From: Pseudomaricurvus sp033283335
GTDB lineage: Bacteria > Pseudomonadota > Gammaproteobacteria > Pseudomonadales > Cellvibrionaceae
Assembly: GCA_033283335.1 (NCBI GenBank)
Contig: JAWMQP010000003.1
Span: 517,116 to 581,115, forward strand
DNA length: 64,000 bases
Direction: 5' to 3'
A model generated the notes under the pieces. That model searched no databases and was not told where the DNA came from. It saw only the letters and a list, made by a program, of their open reading frames with translations. Below are positions 16,629 through 25,544 of the stretch, one piece after another (position 1 is the stretch's first letter; every line of letters starts with the position of its first letter). A program made the position numbers and the translations under genes.

Positions 16629-18290
16629 ATGAAAAAGACCCTTGTGATATTGCTAATTAATACTTCATTATCGGTGATGCTTTCATCGGTGCAAGCCGAT
16701 CGTTATTTGCAGGATAAGGATGTCACCGATAGTGATCTCTTTACTGGGTCACACGATTGTCAATCGTTGACTTACAAAAATGGACAAGATTGGCAGGTTC
16801 ATCTTAGCGGCGAACAGAATAGGAAGTCAGTGCTTGAATTACAGGGTTTTCTTTTAGAGGATCCAGTATTGACTCGTGGGGTGACTGATATAGCCACAAG
16901 GCTTGTGCGTGCTTTTCCCGGTAAATGCCCAGCGGTAAATGTGTTTGTGGTTGCCCAGGGGTCACCGCTCCTGTATGAAGCCATGACATCCAGTCTTGGG
17001 GAAATCTTTGTGCACTATGGGGTGCTCAAGCAGGCGGAAACAGGCGATGAGCTGGCCGCTGTCATTGCCCACGAATTAGCTCATGTCTATCTTGGGCATA
17101 CAAAAAAGATAGACATGGCACGTCAGATAAGCGATTACATAGATACGTCGTCCAGTCTGAGGGAGTTCTATTCCACTACAGATAACACAGAATACAACAA
17201 GGAATCACAGCGCCTGGAATCCAATGATGAAGAGATAGCCAAAGAGATGCGCAAAATCTCTCGTCAGAGAAAGCAGGCAATGCGTCATTACCTGGCATTG
17301 CATGCCAGCTTGTTTTCTCGGGGTAATGAGTTAGATGCTGACCGCTTAGCGGTTGATCTTCTGGCCGGAGCGGGTTTCTCTCCCGTCGCGATGACAACTG
17401 TGTTAAGCCGCCTAGGTGAGTCATACCAGTCTATTGAGAAACTGCAAAAGGAGGCGGATGATACCGTGACGGCTCTCATGCAGGATAATCTGGATCACTT
17501 CAATACTGCTGGAAAGGACGACCCCTCTACCACGGAATACGCCCGGGAAAGTGCTGCATCTGCCCTTGAAACGCTGTCGTCTGAAGGTGAGGGCTGGTTT
17601 AAAAGCATGATGAGATCATCTCACCCAAGGACAGAAAAGCGCCTTGAAAAAATCAATAAGTATATGTTGAAAGAATTGAGTCGACAGGAACGGAGGCCAC
17701 CTAGCGAACCATCGATCCTATTATTACAAGACGGTTACGTAGCCAAGCTCATAGAAAATACAGAGGCTGCCAACACGGCGTACGTTGAGCTGGCGAGGGG
17801 GAATTTAGAGGGAGCTGAAGAAAATATCCTGAAAGCCATATCCTCTCCCACGGCCAATAATGCGTATTCCCGATATCTCGCTTTCGCCATCCGTAACGAA
17901 CAAGCAAAAAAAGCACTTGCGACTCGTAATCTGGAACTTTTTGATGACAGTGAGTGGGTGTCGGTCGATGCGATAGAGGAAATGGCCGCTATTCTTATTG
18001 GTGATGGTCAGGTAGATAAGGCCACAAGAATGGTTAAGGTGAAAGAGAGCTACGCCGACAAGAGTGATTTCATGTACCCGGTGAAAATCATGGTGCTCGA
18101 AGCCAATGACAAGCAGGAAGCCAGTGATGCCCTGGCGATGGAGTGCATAAACAAAGAGGGTATGGCGAAATCCATCGCCGAAGAATGCAAGCGTATATCG
18201 GGAGTGGATGTGGCCCTACAGGATTCCGGTCCCATCAATGCAATATCTGGCGCACTAAAACGGCTGCCTTTCGGAAAAAAAGATGAGTGA
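16629..18290 (+). CDS. Periplasmic M48-family zinc metalloprotease
   Basis: 553 residues with a signal peptide (about 1-23). The zinc site is complete: HELAH at 148-152 (inside AAVIAHELAHVYLGH) and the third-ligand motif ELDAD at 234-238. The C-terminal half is helical and TPR-like (about 370-530), so the layout resembles BepA/LoiP-type periplasmic chaperone-proteases that handle outer-membrane proteins. An insertion rich in charged residues (about 180-220) separates the two zinc motifs. Third gene of the CHASE2 operon, which suggests that a membrane sensor and a protease work together. The target is unknown. Confidence 0.87.
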   Translation: MKKTLVILLINTSLSVMLSSVQADRYLQDKDVTDSDLFTGSHDCQSLTYKNGQDWQVHLSGEQNRKSVLELQGFLLEDPVLTRGVTDIATRLVRAFPGKCPAVNVFVVAQGSPLLYEAMTSSLGEIFVHYGVLKQAETGDELAAVIAHELAHVYLGHTKKIDMARQISDYIDTSSSLREFYSTTDNTEYNKESQRLESNDEEIAKEMRKISRQRKQAMRHYLALHASLFSRGNELDADRLAVDLLAGAGFSPVAMTTVLSRLGESYQSIEKLQKEADDTVTALMQDNLDHFNTAGKDDPSTTEYARESAASALETLSSEGEGWFKSMMRSSHPRTEKRLEKINKYMLKELSRQERRPPSEPSILLLQDGYVAKLIENTEAANTAYVELARGNLEGAEENILKAISSPTANNAYSRYLAFAIRNEQAKKALATRNLELFDDSEWVSVDAIEEMAAILIGDGQVDKATRMVKVKESYADKSDFMYPVKIMVLEANDKQEASDALAMECINKEGMAKSIAEECKRISGVDVALQDSGPINAISGALKRLPFGKKDE

Positions 18291-18349
18291 AGTATTTTCT
18301 ACTAAACTGTTTGGAACAGTAATATTGGTCGTTTTCCGAGGCGTGAGCA

Positions 18350-19918
18350 ATGTCGAGTCAGAGCTTGTCGAATCTACCGATCAGATTCTTTCTTGCCAGT
18401 TTTCTGGTGCTGGTTACAGCCTGTGTTTCCCTACCCGACGTCGAGGAAGTCGCGCGAACACCCAGCTCTGCCCTGTCTGATCCCAGCGGGACACAGCTTT
18501 ACAACACCCTGCAGCCACTGCTTTCCAGCCATCCCGATCAGTCCGGTTTTCTGACTTTGCCGATTGGGGAAGAAGCCTTTATCACTCGTATGAGGTTGGT
18601 GCGAGCCGCACAGAAAACGCTGGATTTCCAGTATTACATTTGGCACGCCGACCAGACTGGCAGTGCGTTACACCATCAGCTATTGCAAGCGGCCGACCGC
18701 GGAGTCAGGGTGCGTATCTTGCAAGATGATCTTAATACCACGGGCATGGATGAGACATTGCGAATGCTGGATGCCCATCCTCAGATTGAAGTGCGCCTTT
18801 TCAACCCTTTTGCCAATCGTAAACATCGTGCGGATGATCTGGTGACGGACACCAAACGCATCAATCACCGTATGCACAATAAAACGCTGACCGCTGACGC
18901 TATAGCCTCAGTATTTGGTGGCCGCAATATCGGCGATGAATATTTTGGCGCCAATACCGAAGTGATGTTCGGAGATATGGATGCCTTGGCTGTGGGGCCG
19001 ATTGCGGGTGAGATATCTTCCCAGTTTGACCTTTATTGGAACAGTGATTGGGCCTATCCAATCGCAACCTTTTACCCCGATGACGAGATTTCTGAACAGG
19101 CGCTGGCCGAGTTTCGACAACGGCTGGATAACAAAATGATCGAGATACGCCAGTCCGATTATGCGGATGCACTCAAGGCTTTCACTGAATCCGGTGAGGG
19201 CCACATTGCGAAAAGTGATTTTGTCTGGTCCGATTGGATTCTGGCATTTGATCAGCCTGGAAAGGTGGAAACCAAGGAGGTTTCACCAGAGACGCACCTT
19301 GCACCGAAATTGAAAGAGGGCATGGCTAAAACGGAGCGGGACCTGCTGATTGTGTCACCGTACTTTATCCCCGGTGATGAATTTACGGATTTCCTGGTCG
19401 GTCTGGTGGACAAAGGGGTAAGGGTGAGAATACTCACCAACTCCTTGTTGTCCAATGATGTGGCAGCGGTCCATGCGGGCTATAGCCGTTACCGCGATGC
19501 GCTTGTGGACGGCGGGGTGGAGCTCTATGAATTACGCGCAGATGCCGGCCGTAAGGTGGGTGATACGGGCGAAGAGGTTGAAGCGGAAAAGTCCAGTCTG
19601 CATGCCAAGTTTTTCGTATTGGATGAAACCCGTCTATGGGTTGGGTCATACAATCTGGATGGACGTTCCACAATCTTTAATACTGAATTAGGGGCGTATT
19701 TTTCGAGTCCCGATGTTGCTCGTCGCTTATCGAAGGAGTTTGATGGGGACCTCATCAACTTTGCTTTTCGGCTAGAGCACGATAAAAATGGAGAGTTGCA
19801 GTGGGTTACGGTGAGAAACGGACGGGAAGAGCGACTTGATAAGGAGCCCGATACCGATTGGTGGGACCGAGTCAGCAACGAAGTCATGTCGGTCATTGCC
19901 CCAGAGAAACAGCTCTGA
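18350..19918 (+). CDS. Phospholipase D superfamily lipoprotein (cardiolipin synthase-like), second copy
   Basis: 522 residues with lipobox VTAC (Cys25). HKD motifs: H176/K178/D183 (HNKTLTAD, then GGRNIGDEYF) and H418/K420/D425 (HAKFFVLD, then GSYNLDGRS). It is the same length as, and collinear with, the PLD lipoprotein at 6729-8297, so the two are paralogues; this one has no LssY_C partners. It lies 59 bases after the M48 gene and may be read with it. A small hairpin without a T run (GCCAGT at 19919-19924, ACTGGC at 19931-19936) follows the stop. The likely role is phosphatidyl transfer or phosphodiester hydrolysis at the membrane. Confidence 0.9.
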   Translation: MSSQSLSNLPIRFFLASFLVLVTACVSLPDVEEVARTPSSALSDPSGTQLYNTLQPLLSSHPDQSGFLTLPIGEEAFITRMRLVRAAQKTLDFQYYIWHADQTGSALHHQLLQAADRGVRVRILQDDLNTTGMDETLRMLDAHPQIEVRLFNPFANRKHRADDLVTDTKRINHRMHNKTLTADAIASVFGGRNIGDEYFGANTEVMFGDMDALAVGPIAGEISSQFDLYWNSDWAYPIATFYPDDEISEQALAEFRQRLDNKMIEIRQSDYADALKAFTESGEGHIAKSDFVWSDWILAFDQPGKVETKEVSPETHLAPKLKEGMAKTERDLLIVSPYFIPGDEFTDFLVGLVDKGVRVRILTNSLLSNDVAAVHAGYSRYRDALVDGGVELYELRADAGRKVGDTGEEVEAEKSSLHAKFFVLDETRLWVGSYNLDGRSTIFNTELGAYFSSPDVARRLSKEFDGDLINFAFRLEHDKNGELQWVTVRNGREERLDKEPDTDWWDRVSNEVMSVIAPEKQL

Positions 19919-19984
19919 GCCAGTATATTAACTGGCCCACCCTGGAATGAGACATGTTTGAAGGTCAGTTTAACCCTTTGTAGA

Positions 19985-21766
19985 TCAATTGGAGCGTTTG
20001 ATCGTAATACTTTTTATCAGGTATTGAGAAGAGGCTGTGTTATCAGAATCCAGCTGCAAGTGAAAACCGAAAGATCCGACAGCGGCCAGATTGTTTATCT
20101 TCCAGGTTTTCGTGTAAAAATTACCGCCTTCTACAAAGTTCCAGCCTATATTGGCGTTGCTTAATGCCTCGTAATCAGAATCCGTGTAGGAATCGAATTT
20201 CATATTAAATCCGGGCTTGTGCTCGGCATTTTTCTTAGCCATAACTTCCATGCTTAAAATCACATCCTCTGTAGCAGAGTGAAAAAAGGTCGGGTCGATA
20301 ACAAGCAAAAGTCTGTGACTATTTGAAGCATCAAACACTTTTTCCCCTTCATATACGAGGGTGACAAGATTGGATAATGTATATAGTCCATTTTTAATGT
20401 CGGGGCTTAACGAAATGGTAGTTTCTGAGCTAAAGTCAGTGTCGCTATTCAACATTTGATGCTGCCGGTTGTAGATGGCCTGCTTGACCCAGGCATAGAT
20501 TTCTGTGTTGCTTACGGGGTAGGAGATGATTGCAGGGCGCATTGTGATCTCTAAAGGCCTTTCCTGAAGTTTCCGGCTTTCTCCAGTAATAAAATCAATC
20601 ACATCAACCATTGGGTCAGTGCTGGTTAAACTGTGGGTTTTCTCATCAGTACCCCATCCCAGCATGATGACTCTGGTTTTATTTTTAAAGAAGAGTTGTA
20701 TGAAATTGGCTTGAGGTCGATTCCATCCCAGATAAACCGGTTTTTCTCCCAGCGTGTTGATTAATTGACGATAGGCGCTGAGAGCAGGTCTGGGAACTTG
20801 TCGTTCGTCTAATAAACCCAGTTTCAGGTTTTCGGCGTCCAAGGGTTCAAACCAATGGACTTTTTCAATGCCTTGGGCTGCGGCCAAGAGCATCGATTTT
20901 GTTAGAACTGCGGCTTGTCTCTCTGATGCAGACATCCCGTATTTGGGTTGTTCTGTATAAAAACCAAGTTCGGTAAAACGAATGGGGACCTGTTCTTTTT
21001 CTGGGTTGATTTCGCGGAGTAATGTGCGTGTCTGATGGGTAATGCTCATATAACTTGCGTCCAGGCCGTTTTCGAGCAAACCCAGATATTCGTAGGGGTG
21101 CAGGGTGATAAAGTCAAACTTGTTACGGGCCCCGAACGCTATGGTTTTAGCCAGAAAGTTCAAGTGGACACTCTTGGCGGCCAGCCCGACCTGTAACTCA
21201 GGGTTGATTGATTTGATGGTGTTGTAGGCACTTTCAACGATGCGTGCATAGGATTCAGCAGTGGTATCTTCGGTGAAATTTGGTGGCTCGTTCCATACTT
21301 CCCAGTGGGTAATTTCAGGGTATTTGGCAATGGTTTTCTGTATATATTTCTGCCAACCCGGAAGGTCATCGGCTGGAAAGCTGCCGGGGTTGGCCGACGA
21401 ACTCCATTGGAGAATCCCACTTACTTTATAGCCGGTTTTTTGCAGGGACTTCAGTTTTCGAGGGTAGTGAGTGTGAAAGCCCCTCACATTGCCAATGCCA
21501 TGATCAAAAATAGGGTCTTTCCACAAGTCAATTAAGAACGAAGATGTGTGAGAGGGGGTAATACCCCAGGGGGATTCCATATAATCGGATTCGCCATGTA
21601 TGTTTAAACTCGTCAATGGTAATTGGTCGGCCTGATGCTCTTCGGCCAGAGCAGAGTGGCTGGATGATGTGCCGTTTAGTGCCAAGAGTACGAGTACCGT
21701 GACACTGACAATAGACAATACGGTTATGAATTGTGAGTGTCTGCTATTCCCTGCAATAAAATTCAC
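19985..21766 (-). CDS. Secreted glycoside hydrolase, GH39-like (clan A TIM barrel)
   Basis: 593 residues with an N-terminal membrane/signal segment (about 12-31). The catalytic pair of clan A is visible: acid/base Glu160 in HWEVWNEPPNF and nucleophile Glu266 in IRFTELGFYT, with the barrel from about 65 to 345. A C-terminal region of about 200 residues is beta-rich (FHLQLDSDN near the end) and may bind carbohydrate. The WxVWNEP form is that of GH39 and PslG-like enzymes, which cut exopolysaccharides. The gene lies downstream of the MBOAT/adenylation cluster on the same strand but after a 462-base gap, so it may be a separate unit acting on the same polymer. Sugar specificity is unknown. Confidence 0.82.
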   Translation of the reverse strand: MNFIAGNSRHSQFITVLSIVSVTVLVLLALNGTSSSHSALAEEHQADQLPLTSLNIHGESDYMESPWGITPSHTSSFLIDLWKDPIFDHGIGNVRGFHTHYPRKLKSLQKTGYKVSGILQWSSSANPGSFPADDLPGWQKYIQKTIAKYPEITHWEVWNEPPNFTEDTTAESYARIVESAYNTIKSINPELQVGLAAKSVHLNFLAKTIAFGARNKFDFITLHPYEYLGLLENGLDASYMSITHQTRTLLREINPEKEQVPIRFTELGFYTEQPKYGMSASERQAAVLTKSMLLAAAQGIEKVHWFEPLDAENLKLGLLDERQVPRPALSAYRQLINTLGEKPVYLGWNRPQANFIQLFFKNKTRVIMLGWGTDEKTHSLTSTDPMVDVIDFITGESRKLQERPLEITMRPAIISYPVSNTEIYAWVKQAIYNRQHQMLNSDTDFSSETTISLSPDIKNGLYTLSNLVTLVYEGEKVFDASNSHRLLLVIDPTFFHSATEDVILSMEVMAKKNAEHKPGFNMKFDSYTDSDYEALSNANIGWNFVEGGNFYTKTWKINNLAAVGSFGFHLQLDSDNTASSQYLIKSITIKRSN

Positions 21767-22228
21767 TGATTGTCTCCAACGTGATCTCGGTTAAGCCTGG
21801 TCCATTTAGTTAGTCCATAGACATCTAGTTAATACATAGACAACGACTTTTGTAATTTCCATGCCGAATAAACAGTTACTTCTGGGTGCAACATGACTGC
21901 GAGTGATGGCAGTTTGGAAGGAAGGGTTCTTGGTGTGTATTTTCAGGTATATACCTTGTAGCGATTAATGGAGCTTAAGCGCTGTTTAAACCTGAGTATA
22001 GGATGACCCTTTTGTAAAAAAATATAACAAACTGGGCGCTAGTGCCAGTATTCATTCTTGTCTAGAGGAGGCTAGGGGACCGCAATGTCGTCTAATTTAA
22101 CATTTAAAGGAGGGAGGAACCTACCCAGCTCGTAAGCAGACACCTTGCCGCATTGGTGTATTGCTTTCGGCTGGGTAGTGCGAGCAGGTGATTAACGGCC
22201 TGTTATTTGACTGCATTAGTTGACTGTT
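21767..22228. other. 462-base gene-free stretch between GH39-like and BON genes
   Basis: No coding region of note. It holds the structured hairpin at 22121-22178 and a purine-rich aaaggagggaggaa just left of it on the plus strand, with no open frame after it. The promoter of the glycosidase gene is probably in the left half, where several AT-rich hexamers occur. Confidence 0.5.
22121..22178. repeat. Long three-tier hairpin, possible structured RNA
   Basis: Outer stem CTACCCAGC (22121-22129) pairs with GCTGGGTAG (22170-22178). A middle stem AAGCA (22134-22138) pairs with TGCTT (22162-22166), and an inner stem ACACC (22140-22144) pairs with GGTGT (22155-22159). The loop is 10 nt. Small internal loops separate the stems. 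There are 19 pairs in all and no T run on either strand, so it is not a simple terminator. Transcribed leftward it would lie about 355 bases upstream of the glycosidase start. I could not match it to a known riboswitch or to an attC site. Confidence 0.6.
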
Positions 22229-22759
22229 TTATTTGACCACGTAGATACCGTTAATCACTTTCTTAGTGTTTTTGTCTTTGCTTGCTATGTCGGCTGCACG
22301 GCTTTTTTGTTCATTGGTGGCAACAAACCCGGTAAGCAGGGTGACGCCATTGTAGGTGTCCAGATTGATGCGTAGTCCATCCCCCAAATCGGCATCAGCG
22401 ATGGCCGCTTTGATTCGTGTGCTGGCAAGACCATCATCAATGGATTGGCCTGCGCTGCGATCAGGAGCACGCAGATGCAGTTGGTTATCAACTTTTTTCA
22501 CGCCTTTGACAGACGCGGCTATCTCAGCCAGTTTGGCCGCTTTTTCGGTGTCTTCAACAAAACCGCCGAGTTGCACAATGCCCTTGTAGGTTTCAATATT
22601 CACTCCCATGCCAGCCAGGAAATCCTTCCCTACCATTTTGGCTTTGACTTCCGCCTGTATAACACTGTCATCCACCATTTCGCCCGTACTTTTGTCCGCC
22701 AGGGCCAGGTTAGAAACCATCAGGATGGTAATGCAAAGTATCATTTTCAGGTGACGCAT
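22229..22759 (-). CDS. Periplasmic protein with two BON domains (OsmY-like)
   Basis: 176 residues from the ATG with GGAGGACATT in front; a longer frame to 22783 adds only eight residues and lacks such a site. A signal peptide (about 1-21) is followed by two BON domains (about 30-95 and 105-176), each with the conserved glycine-rich turn: YKGIVQLGGFVEDTEKA and YNGVTLLTGFVATNEQK. BON domains bind membranes or lipids in the periplasm; OsmY is a stress-induced periplasmic chaperone. It is 53 bases downstream of the acyl dehydrogenase gene, so it may be the last gene of the carrier-protein cluster. Confidence 0.88.
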   Translation of the reverse strand: MRHLKMILCITILMVSNLALADKSTGEMVDDSVIQAEVKAKMVGKDFLAGMGVNIETYKGIVQLGGFVEDTEKAAKLAEIAASVKGVKKVDNQLHLRAPDRSAGQSIDDGLASTRIKAAIADADLGDGLRINLDTYNGVTLLTGFVATNEQKSRAADIASKDKNTKKVINGIYVVK

Positions 22760-22812
22760 AATGTCCTCCATAATACTGGTCATACAAGGTCAGATATGAC
22801 TCAAAGTCTAGT

Positions 22813-23967
22813 TCAAAGCCCTAGCCAGCGTGCAATAATATTTCGTTGAATATCCGAAGTGCCTGAATAAAGCACCCCACCCATGGCGTCGCGAACGCTT
22901 CTTTCCACATCGTATTCCGCCATATACCCGTAACCCCCATAAGTGCGCAGGGCATCTTGAGCACTTTGCAGTAGGGACTCGCTCACAAACAGTTTGGTTA
23001 TAGAGGCTTCCAGCCCGGAGGAGTGTTTTTTGCCCAGCTCCGATGCGGCCTTATAGACCAGCAGGCGAGAGGCTTCCAGGCGGACCTTCATGTCCACAAT
23101 GCGGTGGGACACGGCCTGAAATTTACCAATGGTCTGCCCTTGCTGGCGTCGTTCGCGAGCGTAGCTGATGGCATTTTCCAGCATACGTTGCATAACGCCT
23201 ACATGGCAGGCTACCAGGCAGATACGTTCCCATTCCATGGATTCTGCAAATATGGCGGCGCCACCCCCGAGACGGCCTACAATATTAGAGGCGGGCACCC
23301 AGACATCATCAAATACCAGTTCCGAGATGGGGCTGGTACGTAAACCCATTTTGCTAAAGCGCTGACCTGGTTGAAAGCCTTGAGCTTTGCGATCAACCAG
23401 AAACCCGGTTATTCCGCCGTGGAAGCCCTTTTCTTTATCCGTTGCTGCATAAACTAAGGCAATGTCCGCGATGGGGCCGTTGGTGCTGAAGGTTTTATTG
23501 GCACGAATCCGAAACCCATCGCCCTCGATCGTGGCACTGGCGCGCATGGCAAACGGGTCGGACCCGGTTTCCGGCTCGGTCATGGCGTTTACGGCGATGG
23601 CCTTGCCACTGCACAAATCATTCAAGTAGAGTTTCTTCAACTCCCCACTGCCATGACGCCATACCGGCACCACGCAGGCGAGCAGGTGAGCGCATAGCGA
23701 AAAGCTGAGACCGCTGTCATGGCAACCATAACCGAGTGCCTCCAGTGCGACACAGGTGGACAGGGCATCAAGGCCAGATCCACCGTACTCAGACTCAACC
23801 GGCAAGCCAAGCAACCCCATAGCACCGCATTTTTCCCAGAGATCGCGGGAGAATTCTCCTTGGGCATCGCGCTCTCGAATGCCGTGGTTTAATTCCGATG
23901 AGGCAAAGTGGATGATGGAATCTGCCAGCGCGCGCTGGTCTTCGCTGAGGGTGAAATCCATGCTCAC
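22813..23967 (-). CDS. Acyl dehydrogenase of the PltE type (likely prolyl-carrier-protein dehydrogenase)
   Basis: 384 residues with the acyl-CoA dehydrogenase fold: FAD-binding MTEPETGSDP (129-138), STNGPIADI (161-169), QAVSHRIVDMKVRLEASRLL and the C-terminal GGYGYMAEYDVERSVRDAMGG. The usual catalytic glutamate of the final motif (EGT) is Ser368 here (YSGTSDIQ). A glutamate is present instead at Glu247 (MEWERICLVA), the position used by isovaleryl-CoA dehydrogenase and by PltE/CloN3-type enzymes that oxidise prolyl-S-carrier protein to pyrrolyl-2-carboxyl. Its start overlaps the adenylation gene by ATGA, so the two are coupled. I infer that it oxidises the aminoacyl group loaded on the carrier protein at 28172-28420. 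An ordinary acyl-CoA dehydrogenase is less likely given the neighbours. Confidence 0.88.
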   Translation of the reverse strand: MSMDFTLSEDQRALADSIIHFASSELNHGIRERDAQGEFSRDLWEKCGAMGLLGLPVESEYGGSGLDALSTCVALEALGYGCHDSGLSFSLCAHLLACVVPVWRHGSGELKKLYLNDLCSGKAIAVNAMTEPETGSDPFAMRASATIEGDGFRIRANKTFSTNGPIADIALVYAATDKEKGFHGGITGFLVDRKAQGFQPGQRFSKMGLRTSPISELVFDDVWVPASNIVGRLGGGAAIFAESMEWERICLVACHVGVMQRMLENAISYARERRQQGQTIGKFQAVSHRIVDMKVRLEASRLLVYKAASELGKKHSSGLEASITKLFVSESLLQSAQDALRTYGGYGYMAEYDVERSVRDAMGGVLYSGTSDIQRNIIARWLGL

Positions 23968-25502
23968 GTCTCCTGCAGACGTTGGTAATCGATTTTATCC
24001 GTTGACGTTTTAGGCAGCGTATCCAATACCACAAACTGGTCAGGGATCATATATGCGGGTAGTTCCTTTGAGCAGAAGGTCTTAAGGGCTATGACGCCGG
24101 GTTTTTGATGAGCCTGTGGCACTATATACGCTTGCACTTTAACGTTGCCGTCAGCGTCGGTATTGGCGATGGCTGCGGCCTCTACCAGGCCGGGAAACCG
24201 ATAGAGTGCCGATTCAATTTCACCTAGCTCGACACGGTATCCGCGTCTTTTAATCATACGGTCTCGTCGTGACAGGTAGTGGAGGTTGCCGTCAGCTAGA
24301 CGGCGAACAATATCACCCGTACGATACCAGCGCTGACCGTGCAGTTCGACAAAGGCGTCACGGTTTCTTTCCGGTAAATTCCAGTAGCCAGTCATTACTG
24401 AGTCGCCTGCCACCAGCAATTCTCCTTCTTTACCTTCTTCCACCTCTGAGTTTTCTGTATCTATGATCAACCCTTGGTCACCAGAACAGAACACACCAAT
24501 GGGGAAGTATTCAAAGTCACCAGGCTGCAGCATTTTTGGCAGTTTGTAGAATGTGCAAACGTTGGTTTCGGTGGGGCCGTAGAGGTTGTAGTAACGTGGC
24601 TGTGTCCAGCAGGAACGCAGTTGCAGGAATTGCTTAAGAGGATAGGTTTCACCAGCAAATAACACCAGGCGAAGATGACTGTTTTGTCGTTCAGCAATAT
24701 CTCCGAACTCGACCAGCATGCGTAAAATGGATGGAGTCGAATACCAGATACTTATACGCTGGATTTCAATCAGTTCTGCCAGTCTTTGGGGTTGCTTGCC
24801 TGTGGACTCGTCAATGAGAACCAGGGAGGCTGCATTGGCGGCGGCTACAAAAATATCAAAAATTGACAGGTCGAAGTGAAAAGGCGCATGGGATGAGAAT
24901 CGATCCGAACTCGACAAATCAAATTCATCCTGACACCAGGTTATAAACGCCAAGGCGCTGTTGTGAGTGTGTATTACACCTTTTGGGGTGCCGGTTGAAC
25001 CAGAGGTGTATAAGATGTACGCGAGAGGGGACTCGCTGTTTTCGTGGCAGTCTTGGGGATCAAAGATCAGCAGAGTTATGTCAAGTTTATAGCTGATAAA
25101 TAGATCAAGGGATTCTCGTAGGATCGGGCAATTTTCGCTCCAAGCTTGCAAGAATGCTTCAACTTTGGTTGTTTCAATAAACAGTGCACGGACATGGCAG
25201 TCGCGGAAAATAAAGGCCGCTCGATCTGGCGGTCCACTGGCATCTACTGGCACGTATGCGGCACCCGCTTGAAGACAGCTGTAAAGTGCCGTTACCGAGG
25301 CGAGGGACTTGCTCAGTAACAATCCAACTCGGTCACCGGTTTCTATTCCGCGTCGCTCCAGCCGGTCGGCCAAATGACTACTAAGTTTCAGCAGGGTGGC
25401 GTAGTCGATATTACCATGTTGTGGATCTTCCACTGCAATACCAGAGGGGTTTGAGTTGGCGGCTTGTTCGAGAAAATTTTCAAGCCTTGCGGGAGACTTC
25501 AT
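23964..25502 (-). CDS. Stand-alone adenylation enzyme, proline-type (PltF-like amino acid-carrier protein ligase)
   Basis: 512 residues, one AMP-binding enzyme: P-loop YTSGSTGTPKG (165-175), HFDLSIFDI (209-217), NLYGPTETNVC (306-316), YRTGDIVR and a C-terminal Lys503. Aligned to GrsA, the ten substrate-pocket residues are D211 L212 F215 Y254 L281 A283 L307 V315 C316 K503, that is DLFYLALVCK. As I recall, the code of the L-proline enzymes PltF and RedM is DLLYLALVCK, so nine of ten agree. DltA-type D-alanine ligases have a different pocket. It should activate L-proline and load it on the carrier protein of the cluster. It lies 42 bases after the MBOAT gene and overlaps the dehydrogenase gene. 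Confidence 0.87.
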   Translation of the reverse strand: MKSPARLENFLEQAANSNPSGIAVEDPQHGNIDYATLLKLSSHLADRLERRGIETGDRVGLLLSKSLASVTALYSCLQAGAAYVPVDASGPPDRAAFIFRDCHVRALFIETTKVEAFLQAWSENCPILRESLDLFISYKLDITLLIFDPQDCHENSESPLAYILYTSGSTGTPKGVIHTHNSALAFITWCQDEFDLSSSDRFSSHAPFHFDLSIFDIFVAAANAASLVLIDESTGKQPQRLAELIEIQRISIWYSTPSILRMLVEFGDIAERQNSHLRLVLFAGETYPLKQFLQLRSCWTQPRYYNLYGPTETNVCTFYKLPKMLQPGDFEYFPIGVFCSGDQGLIIDTENSEVEEGKEGELLVAGDSVMTGYWNLPERNRDAFVELHGQRWYRTGDIVRRLADGNLHYLSRRDRMIKRRGYRVELGEIESALYRFPGLVEAAAIANTDADGNVKVQAYIVPQAHQKPGVIALKTFCSKELPAYMIPDQFVVLDTLPKTSTDKIDYQRLQET

Positions 25503-25544
25503 TGTGGAGATCCCTTTCGTGTGATGGTTGCTTTCAGTAAGAGA

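Noticed and set aside
6729..19918. PLD-family lipoproteins as anti-phage or toxin effectors
   Set aside because: Their lipoprotein signals and cardiolipin synthase-like layout fit envelope lipid enzymes; no immunity gene or type VI marker is nearby.
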